Under the pieces are notes generated by a model. That model worked only from the letters and a program-made list of their open reading frames with translations, was not told the origin of the DNA and ran no database searches. From assembly GCA_037576215.1 (NCBI GenBank), contig JBANDB010000013.1, positions 310,001-374,000 of the forward strand: a stretch of 64,000 nucleotides of DNA. Direction: 5' to 3'. Positions 47,079-58,117 of the stretch are shown here, piece after piece; positions within the stretch are counted from its first letter, which is position 1, and each line of letters begins with the position of its first letter. The stretch is from Armillaria gallica. Its lineage: Eukaryota > Basidiomycota > Agaricomycetes > Agaricales > Physalacriaceae. The position numbers were made by a program, and so were the translations under genes.

Positions 47079-48683
47079 ATGGATGAATGCCCCTGCGAGT
47101 CGGAGCCTTGGCACTCAGCGGGCGGCCACCCTAGGACTCCTTATATGCGCGTCGAGGTACAGCCTGCTCGACTTCGAAATGGGCGACGGGCGAGAAAAGG
47201 TACGTTCCGTTGCATTCCACGTCGAATTGTCCATTCATTCGCGACCCAGGTGACCAAAGCGAGCACTGGGTACATCTTTGTCCCTGCCTCACTGAGTTTC
47301 GTAGCGCTGTGCCAAAAGTTCCAATGCGATACTACCGTGCAGTTTGATATTGGCCTACGCGTCGACATGAAGGTCCAGCCACCACCCATCCAGCGTATCC
47401 CGCCTGAACTGCTCATGGAAATCTTCCTATGGGCCAGGGCAGAATACGACTCCCTCGATCTAGCTGACTCACACAATCTACCGTGGACACTCAGTCAGGT
47501 CTGCAGCTCCTGGCGAGTGACAGCCTTGTCGTTGCCCGAAATCTGGACAGACTTTACCCTCAATCCTTCCCGTCTCATTTGGAAGCGTCAGCCCATCTCG
47601 CTTCTCACCACCGTCGCCACTCGTTGTCGGCATGCCCTCAGTTTTACGTGGAGAGACCTGGCTATTGACGGAGGTTCAGACGGGGATCACCTTCTCAAGG
47701 CATTATTCCAGGTCCTGATAGCCTATTCCGATTCATGGAAGGCCGTCCAGCTGGAGTTGCCGTACCAGCTTATACCTATGCTCGCTCAACTTCATGGGCG
47801 TCTGTCGTCCTTGACGGACCTTCATTTTTCATGCTACTCTTCCAGTGTGGATACCATAGAAGGCTTCGAGATTGCTCCACGTTTAACTAACGTGAAGATT
47901 CGTGGCCTGGGTCCATATACTCGATTCTCTTTTCCATGGAAAACCCTCCTCCATTATTGTGATCACCGCATTCCAGAAGGCAGAGCCTTTGATTTAGACA
48001 TACTCAACAAAGCGCCACATCTTGAGGCGTTCGAAAGTAACGTCCGCCAGCAAATCCTTTCCGTGCCCATTCCTGTATTCCATGACAGGTTGTCGCGTCT
48101 CAATGTCCGCGATAACAGTTTCCTTGACAGCCTGACACTTCCTGCACTGAAGGAGATCACTCTGCGACCCTACATCGTAGACGAGACGCGCATGGATGCT
48201 ATTCTCCCTTCCCTCCTTGGGCTGATCTTGCGCTCCAAGTGTTCCTTGCATCAGTTGTCGGTGTATGACGCCGCCCCGGACTCGGACCTGGTGCATATCC
48301 TTGAAATGTCGCCCGAGCTCGAGTCTCTTAGCCTGAACATTCCTCGGTGTCGGGATCCATCCAGCACCCACCTAAAGTCCCTGATGAGCCGTCTGCAGGG
48401 TGCGCTTGTGAGTCGGTTGGGGACGTTGGCGATTAATCGCTATGATCGGGATACGAGTGAAGCGATGGTATTTTTGGACGAGGTTTTCGTGGAGATGATT
48501 GCAAGGAGGCATGCGAAGAGGTCGTTGCGCACGGTCAGGTTCGATGTCTGGGTTCCCGAGGCGGGGTCGTACAAATGTCCACTATCTGAGGGGAGCGTTA
48601 GGAGACTGAAGGGATTTCAAGAGGAGGGATTAGAGCTGTGTGTTCGGGCAAATGATTTTGGGACGTCGAAGAGGTACGTGTAG
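47079..48683 (+). CDS. F-box protein with long variable (LRR-like) region
   Basis: A single open frame. The F-box reads IQRIPPELLMEIFLWAR then TLSQVCSSWRVTALSLPEIW, the standard Agaricomycete form. C-terminal to it, several leucine-rich segments (LSRLNVRDNSFLDSLTLPAL, LGLILRSKCSLHQLSVYDA, SPELESLSLNI) suggest a leucine-rich-repeat-like recognition domain. The start is uncertain: the ATG at 47079 adds about 96 residues without domain character; the ATG at 47367 places the F-box near the N-terminus, as is usual in the family, and may be the true start. Probable substrate adaptor of an SCF ubiquitin ligase; target unknown. Confidence 0.75.
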   Translation: MDECPCESEPWHSAGGHPRTPYMRVEVQPARLRNGRRARKGTFRCIPRRIVHSFATQVTKASTGYIFVPASLSFVALCQKFQCDTTVQFDIGLRVDMKVQPPPIQRIPPELLMEIFLWARAEYDSLDLADSHNLPWTLSQVCSSWRVTALSLPEIWTDFTLNPSRLIWKRQPISLLTTVATRCRHALSFTWRDLAIDGGSDGDHLLKALFQVLIAYSDSWKAVQLELPYQLIPMLAQLHGRLSSLTDLHFSCYSSSVDTIEGFEIAPRLTNVKIRGLGPYTRFSFPWKTLLHYCDHRIPEGRAFDLDILNKAPHLEAFESNVRQQILSVPIPVFHDRLSRLNVRDNSFLDSLTLPALKEITLRPYIVDETRMDAILPSLLGLILRSKCSLHQLSVYDAAPDSDLVHILEMSPELESLSLNIPRCRDPSSTHLKSLMSRLQGALVSRLGTLAINRYDRDTSEAMVFLDEVFVEMIARRHAKRSLRTVRFDVWVPEAGSYKCPLSEGSVRRLKGFQEEGLELCVRANDFGTSKRYV

Positions 48684-49038
48684 GTACGTGGGCCCTACTA
48701 TTCTCTGATTGGTTCGGTTGGCTGACATTGCTCTAGTAAAACGTTAATCTTAGCTCCCGCGAGTCTTTACAATTAAATTAAATCAAAAAGAACTTGATTC
48801 TTAACACAAGGAAGGTCCAGACTTCCTTTCCATTCATCTAAGCGAGAAGCGACGGCGTTTTTTTGAGTGCGGCTTTCACAAACACGAGGCGGGTTCCTGA
48901 GACAGTGAGCGCTGTCACGCCTCAGAAACATCTTCTCGTCAACAATTATGCTATCCAGAAATAGGCTCAGATCATAACGTGTGACGAATTGAAAACTATA
49001 AGTTAGTGCCGTTGATTATCTGACCCAACAGCATAGTC
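48684..49038. other. Intergenic, no gene seen
   Basis: About 355 bp with short A/T runs near 48770-48790; probably the 3' end of the F-box gene and the promoter of the dehydrogenase. Confidence 0.5.
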
Positions 49039-50052
<1,014 letters not shown>

Positions 50053-51435
50053 TTGTACTTCCTTCTGTATGATATATGTGTGTACTGTACTATTTCAACC
50101 GTAAGTTCACCTAACGCCTAACAGCGGATTCCGAACTGAACTTATTTCATATGTCCTAACACCTAACAGAGGGGTCTGAACGACCTCTGTGCAAATGAAA
50201 TAGGACTGATATTTGCCTCTTAAATCTAATTTTTTGTGCATAACTAAGATAATGCATGTAAATCTGACTTCCTCCTGATTTTCCTGCTCTCAAAACTTAG
50301 TGTCATGCCAGTTATCCTCAAAATACTTAAGCAGATTCTGGTAAAGGACTGGGAGTATACTACTGTTCAATTTCAACCATTAATTCATGTAATGCATAAC
50401 AGGACCCTGTGAAGTGAAGCTCCCGGTAATTCATAACACGTAACAGGCCCTTCTGAGAGGTAGTATCAGCCCAATTTGGGAACTTTCGGCAGCAGGCTGG
50501 TGCTGGAGTCTCTATATATGGTAATTTGCCCATAAAGCATAACATGTAACACCCCATGAAGCTACAGTCAAAATCAAACAGTACTACATGTACTAAGGTT
50601 TCGCAATTCAGCTCACTGAAGCTTGGGCTGTGTCAGCTGAACTGAACCAAACTGGTAAGTCCTACAGTGTTACACCAGCCAGTGAGACAATGGGCTCGGA
50701 ATGGGCCATTTGAATCACAATGCCCTCAGACTTTTCCCTGAATAGAACATATTGAGTGTAGGTATCTTTATCAGACCATCTGGTACTATGGAGGTGTCAT
50801 AGTGTTGGTCTGTATGCTGGATGACAGTAAAATAACTGAAAATGAAATATGTTTTGACATTTCTAGACTTGACAACACCTGCCTTGAAACTCTTGGCATA
50901 CCATGACATTGTATATGTCAATCAGATGGGTCACAATTGGGTAGCTTAACAATGACAACAAGCAAAAGAATTGAGATGAAGTTAAAGAGCCACTGAAAGT
51001 GGCATACTATGTTGTTATAAGACCCAAACTAAAGAACAAACATGGATGGGAACTACATCTGGTAAGTAAACAGGTAAATACAAAGGAGAGGAAAACATGA
51101 ACCTCCTCAGTGGCCAGGATGGGTGAGGGCAACAACTGAGGAGAAGTCAAGACATATTGACATATATATAAGTATGAAGTGAAATACATAATCATGGTGA
51201 GTAAGCTGGTATGATGTAATGAGTACTACAGGAAAGAGAATACTGTCTAACACACCCCCACAGTGCAAACGAAGATATCAGGCATATGAGAGAAATCATC
51301 CAAGAGGTGGAAGAAAAAGAAAAAGAAAAAGAGAGAGAATCAGTCCATCATGTGAAGACCAAGACCGGAACAATGTTTTTTGTGGAAAATGCAAGTGAGT
51401 GGCTTTGTCAAAATATTGGCAGTTTGATTGTGCAT
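50053..51435. repeat. AT-rich, CpG-poor decayed repeat DNA
   Basis: Composition changes sharply about 50-100 bp after the dehydrogenase stop. Short motifs of the form TAACRCNTAACA recur with some spacing (about 50110, 50158, 50395, 50430, 50538). No open frame with a motif was seen; it looks like old transposon sequence. Confidence 0.5.
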
Positions 51436-53078
51436 TGATGTACTCAGTAATGGGCAGCATAAAAATGTAACAAGTGTCTAGATCATCAATCTAAATACTA
51501 AATCACACACACACACAATCACCAATGTTAAGTTTGAGGGTGAGTATAGTAGAAGCACTTGTGGTGTACTTAGATATCAATAATCAATTGGGTTTGTTTC
51601 AAAACAACTTTGATTCAAGTCCAGAAGTGTTTACACGAGATACACTAATCACGATAGCAAGGTATATGGATGTGGGGGTTTTGTAAGGTATAATTTGAGT
51701 GGCTTAGACTGGCAACAACTTTGTCTAGGTAAGGCTTTAACTAGGCAAGCTTTAACAATCAAACAATCAAAGACCTAGAGGTCTACAAAGAGCGTACTTG
51801 CTCTGGAGTACACAGACTCAATTACAACACAAGCACACACACTTGCGACAAAGAACCGAAGTTCTACAAAGAGTACACAGACTCTACAAAGAACTCACAG
51901 GTCCTAGCTTCAAGTATGAGACTTGCAAAGAGTACACAGACTCTAGAGTACACTGACCCATTAACTGTTTGAACTTAAAGTATTCTAGGGCTTATTTCAC
52001 TTCAACTAGGCAACATCTTTGGTCTGTGATCAACTTAGTACATCTAGATCACTTTAGTTGGTGAGGGAGCATGAGGCCTTTGTATGTGGAGCAGTTTAAT
52101 TAATTAGCAAGGCACAAACACAGGGATGACTCTTTTTCTTACTTAGTTCTTCTAGATTACTTATAGCCACCCTTTTGGGGTTGACTTGGTAAACTTAATT
52201 CACTTCAGTTAAGGATATGCAATTAAAACCAGTGATTGATTAGGTAGCTATAAGGCTACTAGCACAAATGTCAGGGAATGCTTTCCTGCTGTTAAGCATC
52301 TAGTTGCTGCTAATTTATATGATTTCTAGCCTAGGTATAGGAGCTTGTATCTAAAAATAATTATGGTATGAGCTTTGGATATCAATATAAACAATGAGTG
52401 ATTAATTTACAAGGATTGTGCTATTCCGAAGTTTCTATTCAGTTGGACAGAATGACTAGTGGTCATTCCATTGTCGAGGAGTGCCATAATAGTCCATAGA
52501 AACTCCTTGCTTCTCCTTCATGCCTTGCCACATGGATTCCTATTCAATACTATAGATTGCACAGTATCTTGAGGATGTAACCACCAATCATGATCAATTG
52601 TTGGTCCAAGATTGTATTGCTTTGATCACTGCATGATCTTTTAGCTATCTCAGTGCCCCGTGTTGGTTATTCAGTTATTCCAGGTTTATTCATGTTCTAA
52701 ACTAAGTTCATTTCATGTTGTAAACTGTTGTGGACTTAGCAATTCTTTTCTAGGTTCATTCAGATTGTTGAGATGATGAGTAATCTAGTCCTTCTGTGTT
52801 CTGCTTCATGTTTGTAACTCATCTCGATGTGTTCTTTGGTTTGACTGTAATTAGTCTTTGTTTTGGGCAGGAAATAGCATTCAGTATTGAAGGCTTATAG
52901 AGTTGACTCATCTAGATGTCACCTCTAAGTCTGTTCTTATACTGCATTGCTCACTATCTTATGTAGTATTCTAGCTATCAGTGTAAAGCCTTCACTATAG
53001 CTCTCTGTACTGCTTGTAGACTGTGTTATTTGATATAAAATTGCAAAATCTACAGGTAGCCTGATACCAAGCATATCA
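51436..53078. repeat. Left arm of a 1.65-kb inverted repeat
   Basis: This arm is the reverse complement of 55986-57838 once the 196-bp insertion in the right arm is removed. It begins TGATGTACTCAGTAATGGGC and ends GATACCAAGCATATCA, i.e. TG...CA ends with a short TGAT/ATCA inverted repeat, as in LTRs. It contains a CA microsatellite (51502-51520) and short tandem ctacaaagag/acagactc motifs (51780-51950). Divergence from the other arm is modest, by eye roughly 5-10 percent. Nothing coding was seen. I saw no target duplication around either arm. Confidence 0.75.
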
Positions 53079-53608
53079 TCTCCTCTACACTATAATAATG
53101 ACTGTCCCTAGTCACCTGCATCTCGTCGAGACCCAGTAGTGAAGCATTGTGGTACTTTTCTGATTTATTTATTCAAGTTCTAGATGTACTCGCACTTCAT
53201 GTTTGAAGTCCCCATGGAGTATTATCACATTGTCTTACAAATCAATTACACATGATGATTTTCAGTGTTTGACAGCTGCGATCAATATTAAACTATTTAT
53301 AGTTGAATATATGTTGTGTCTGTTTTATTCTAAGGTAAAGAGGGATTCAGTTTTATTACTTGTATTTGAGGCTGAATCATCTAGCTTTATACTTCATAGG
53401 ACAGGCTATGGCCTTCTCCATTTGTTTAGACTCAGTCTGCAGCCAGAAATCAGCTTTCTATGCAGACTTTGAACTTATGTTCAAAAGTCATTGTGACTTG
53501 GCCCGTGCCCTTGCTTTTCTTTTCAACTCATCAAGATTTGTCTGTGCATGTCACATGACTTGTCTTGTCTTCTAGTTCTTATTTTCTATCATTCTTTGCT
53601 TCTTTACT
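53079..53608. other. Spacer between left arm and element gene 1
   Basis: AT-rich, no motif-bearing frame. Frames near 53203-53575 are low-complexity and considered chance or upstream exons too decayed to recognise. Confidence 0.35.
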
Positions 53609-55631
53609 ATGTCTTTTGACAACCTTCAAGGACTTTGGTCTGAGATTATGCCTATATTCTCAGTGGGTGCCACCCTGACAGTCTCAACATTTCACCGGGT
53701 CTGGATTCTGAAGGACGTTGTGCCTATTGTGGTGAGTACTTCTTCTTTCATTGTTCCTTTCTTTGATGATACTGATCTCATATTCTAGATTGGCCTCCTT
53801 GAGTCTTCTAGGACTCAGGCTGGCACCGATTATTGAGGCTTCACTATCAACTTTGCCTATACGCTGTTGCTCATGGCAGCTGAGATTCCCAAGGATTTAT
53901 ACATCACCAGTTGGGACCAGCTATCAGTGAACTCACATGAGATCAGCAAGATATGCTGTTCATTATTTTTCTTTCATTACTCAATGGTCAACACGATGTT
54001 CCTTGCAATAGGTGTCGAGGCTCTCAGTTAATGAGCCTCCACCAGCCTTCAAGACCCAAAGGAGTCATAGGACCACTGGTTCATCTGTATTGCCATCCAA
54101 GGGTAAACAGAAGGCCAAAGTATTTCTTTTTCTTTCAATTGCTGCAAGGAGCTCACTAAGTCCTGAATTTTTTTTCTTTCTTTAGCCTAGGACCAAAGTC
54201 ACTTTGATTGTTATTAAGAAGCCTTCTATTGTTATCAAGACTCAGGTGCCTGCCCCCATCATCACATTCAATGATGATGAGGATGACTTTGAGTCAGAGT
54301 CTGATGAGGACACCATTACCGTGATCAAACCTTCAGCATTGCCTGTCAAGCCTGACAGCTCCTTCAAGTGTTTGAAGCCCAGGCCTGGCTGTCACTCTGT
54401 TTCTGGTGCATAGACTTTCTTTTTATTTTTGTTCAGTTTTTCACTTTGTTAACTTCAAAATTTCTAGCTCTTCTTCCATCGGCTGAGTTGTCAACTGTCG
54501 AAGTCAAATCTCAAGGCCCTCATACTTGAGGAGAGAAAAGGAAAACATCTCAGAAATTGTTGCCGCAGAGACTCAGGTTGAGACATCAAGTGTCCATGAT
54601 GAAGAACCAGAACTGCCAAAGAAGATGATGACAAGACAGAAGAAGGCTCAGCTTGGTTGTCAAGCAGCTGCCAAGGTCCCTCGTAAGTCACATTCTTGAC
54701 TTTTTCTTGACTTTTTCTTGCTAACTGTTTCCTGTTTCATTTTTCAGCTCACGATATCTCCTTTGATCCTGTCACTATGAGGCCTGTTAATGCTGAAGAG
54801 GTCTGTTGGCTTTCTACAGCCACAATGGATGTAAGCACCTTTTTTGCTTAGTTTTTCTTATTCTTTCTAATGTTACTTCTCTCAGCCTAAGGTCGCTTGC
54901 TCGCTTTGCACTGTGGGCAGCCAGAAGAAGCCTTGCAAATTCCTCAGCTGGGGCATTGCCTGTGGCAACTGTCAGCATAGCAAAAAGGTGGTCTGTTCCT
55001 TCAAGGCCAATCCTTTCGAGAGATATCACATGCATATTTCTATCCAGCCTTTTGCTGAGAGAACTCTCGAACATAAGTACCTGGGTTTTGTTTTCATTTT
55101 CGGTACTTTTGAGAGATTCATGTTTTTATTCTTTATGTCTTTGTTCTCTTCTTGGTGCTGCTGATCTTCTGATCAAGGCTTTTGACAGTGCTTGCCAAAC
55201 TGTGGGTCATTTGTCTGAACTAATTCATGATAAATGCAAACAAATCAATACTGTGGTTCGTGACACTGTAGAATTTGAAGGTCAAGCAGTGGCCAAGGAG
55301 TCTCTACTCAATGATGTGTCTGCAATCAATGGGATCATGGACAAATTTGCCACTCAAGAGGTAGACAGTGTGTCACTCACAGAGAACAGTGAACCTTCCA
55401 ACTCAAGTCTATGGAGGCTCATCTGTAAGTCATTTTATTCCTTTCATTTTATTCCTTCATACTAAACTTCTGTTTATAGATGATGACCCTTGTTTCCCTC
55501 AAGATAGGGTGCCTAGATCTCCAGTTTTCAATGATACTGGAGATCTCAACTTGGAGTACCCTCACCGTGATGAAGGCTTGACTGGGGAGGCGGACACTGA
55601 TGGTGACCTTGATGCTGACATTGAGGTCTAA
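53609..55631 (+). pseudogene. Element-borne gene 1: intron-containing protein with Cys-rich cluster, decayed
   Basis: I do not know this protein. Reading from the ATG at 53609, coding pieces are separated by short T/C-rich introns (for example around 53730-53788, 54125-54185, 54695-54748, 54830-54890, 55435-55480). The pieces include an acidic segment (NDDEDDFESESDEDTITV), a Lys-rich part, SFDPVTMRPVNAEEVCWLST, and a cysteine cluster at about 54896-55010, C-X2-C, C, C-X2-C, C (ACSLCTVGSQKKPC, then ACGNCQHSKKVVCSF), plausibly zinc-binding. A helical C-terminal part and an acidic end follow. At least two stops interrupt it: TGA at 53834-53836 and one near 54526. It sits between the two inverted arms and is probably a transposable-element protein. 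Confidence 0.5.
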
Positions 55632-55985
55632 GCTGGATCTTGTGTGCTTTTATATTTCTTGTTTTATTTACATATAGAGTATGCAACACCTTTGGGTAAT
55701 AGTTTATAGTTTTTGTATCGCTCGCCAGCTATTGGGTCAAAATCTTATCTTCATGTTCTCTTCATATTGCTGTGATTCTTAAGTCTTTTGCTCCATTATG
55801 TTACAATATTTTGAGGAGCTATAGGCACCTTCTTAAGTTGTGCAGTGACTTAGAATATTTTTCTCAATGCCTGTCATGGGTTTAGACTTTCTATTTTTAA
55901 GTCACCGAGCACTCTGCACCCAATCTTGGTAGTAACCAAGTTTAAATCAAGAATGATTGATCGATCCCATACTGAGTTCAACCGT
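55632..55985. other. Spacer between element gene 1 and right arm
   Basis: AT-rich, no gene. It contains accaagattgggtgcagag-like sequence on the minus strand near 55915-55945, next to the arm boundary. Confidence 0.35.
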
Positions 55986-57838
55986 TGATATGCTTGGTAT
56001 CAGGCTACCCACAGATTTTGCGATTTTATATCAAATAAAGCAGTCTACAAGCAGTACAGAGAGCTATAGTGAAGGCTTTACACTGATAGCTAGAATACTA
56101 CATAAGATAGTGAGCAATGCAGTATAAGAATGGACTTAGAAGCGACATCTAGATGAGTCAACTCTATAAGCCTTCAATACTGAATGCTATTCCCTGCCCA
56201 AAACAAAGACTAATTACAGTCAAACCAAGGGACATATCAAGATGGATTACAAACCTAAAGCAGAACACAGAAGGACTAGATTACTTGTCATCTCGACGAC
56301 TTGAATAAACCTAGAAAAGAATTGCTAAGTCCACAATGATTTACAACATAAAATGAACTTAGTCTAGAACATGGATAAACCTGGAACAACCAAATAACCG
56401 ATGCTTGGCACTGAGATAGCTAAAGATCACACAGTGATTGAAGCAAATACAATCTTGGTCCAACAATTGATCACAATTGGTGGTTATGTCCTCAAGCTAC
56501 TGCACAATCTGTAGTATTGAATAGGAATCCATGTGGCAAGGCATGAAGGAGAAGTGAGGAGTTCCTACAGACCATTAGGGCACTCCTCGACAATAGAATG
56601 ACTGCTAGTCATTCTGTCCAACTGAATAGAAACCTCAGAATGACACAATCCTTGTAAATTAATTACTCATTGTTTATATTGATACCCAAAGCTCATACCA
56701 TAATTATTTTTAGATACAAGCTCCTATACCTAGGCTAGAAATCATATAAATTAGCAGCGACTAGATGCTTAATGGCAAAAAAGCATTCCTCTACATTTGT
56801 GCTAGTAGCCTTATAGCTACTTAATCAATCACTGGTTTTAATTGCATATCCTTAACTGAAGTAAATTAAGTTTACCAAGTCAACCCCAAAAGGGTGGCTA
56901 TAAGTAATCTAGAAGAACTAAGTAGGAAGAAGAGTCGTCCCTATGTTTGCACCTTGCTAGTTAATTAAACTGCTCCACATACAAAGGCCTCGTGCTCTCT
57001 CACCAACTAAAGTGATCTAGATGTACTAAGTCGACCACAGATTGAAGATGTTGCTTAGTTGAAGTGAAATAAGCCCTAGAATACTTTAAGTTCAAACAGT
57101 TAATGAGTCAGTGTACTGTAGAGTCTGTGTACTCTTTGCAAGTTGTTGGGAATAGACGTCGGCAGGCACAAAGGATGTGATGGAGATGGCTTGAACAAAC
57201 GTATATTGGTGGACAGATATGTAGGTGGTGGTGGTATGAAGCCAAGAAATAGTAGTGATCAATATGAAAATCAAAATAATGTAAAACAAAAGATGGCTAC
57301 ACTGTCAGCCCAGTAGCTGTGAAACCATAATCCTCAACACAAGTCTCATACTTGAAGCCAGGACCTGTGAGTTCTTTGTAGAGTCTGTGTACTCTTTGTA
57401 GAACTTTGGTTCTTTGTTGCAAGTGTGTGTGCTTGTGTTGTAATTGAGTCTGTGTACTCCAGAGCAAGTATGCTCTTTGTAGACCTCTAGGTCTTTGATT
57501 GTTTGATTGTTAAAAGCTTGCCTAGTTAAAGCCTTATCAGCTTTCTTAGACAAAGTTGTTGTGAGTCTAAGCCATTCAAATTATATCTTACAAAACCCCC
57601 ACATCCATATATCTCGCTATTGCGATTAGTGTATCTCATGTAAACACTTCTAGACTTGAATTGAAGTTGTTTTGAAATAAACCCAATTGATTATTGATAT
57701 CTAAGTACACCACAAGTGCTTCTACTGTACTCACCCTCAAACTTAACATTAGTGATTGTGTGTGTGTGTGATTTAGTATCTAGATTGACAATCTAGACAC
57801 TTGTTGCATTTGCGTACTGCCCATTACTGAGCACATCA
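55986..57838. repeat. Right arm of the 1.65-kb inverted repeat, with a solo LTR inside
   Basis: Reverse complement of 51436-53078, interrupted by the 57144-57339 insertion plus its duplicated target (about 1652 bp without it). It starts TGATATGCTTGGTATCAGGC and ends GAGCACATCA. The segment TTGGTATCAG at 55994-56003 resembles a tRNA-Met-type primer binding site, which makes the identity of the arm (LTR versus internal retroelement sequence) ambiguous. Confidence 0.75.
57144..57339. mobile_element. Solo LTR (196 bp) with 5-bp target duplication
   Basis: The insertion begins TGTTGGGAATAG and ends ATCCTCAACA (TGTTG/CAACA ends). It is flanked on both sides by CAAGT (57139-57143 and 57340-57344). 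The matching left arm, which lacks the insertion, has a single copy of this 5-mer at the corresponding site near 51928, so it preserves the empty site. This is the footprint of an LTR retrotransposon that recombined to a solo LTR, or of a very small non-autonomous LTR element. Confidence 0.85.
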
Positions 57839-58117
57839 CTGTCTCTAGATTTATGCAGCTTTATTTATTTAGGTTTTTCTAGGAGTTGGTGAGTGTATTT
57901 TTGTATGGCTAAGTAGGAAAAATATATGTAACTTCAACATATTTTCTTTAGGAATGCAATTCCATGAAAAATTCTTAGAGTTCTGTGTCATCTCTCCCTC
58001 ACACTATAAAATTCAACATCCTTGTTGAAGTAGAATTTGGTCCACCTCATCTTGATATCTGTAGAACACCCATGCACCTTTTATTCTGCTTTTATTATAT
58101 CTCCCTTGATACCAAAC

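Noticed and set aside
51436..57838. Reading the whole region as one classic DNA transposon with long terminal inverted repeats
   Set aside because: Outer flanks (TGCAT before, CTGTC after) give no target duplication and no transposase is readable, so it is kept as an inverted repeat only.
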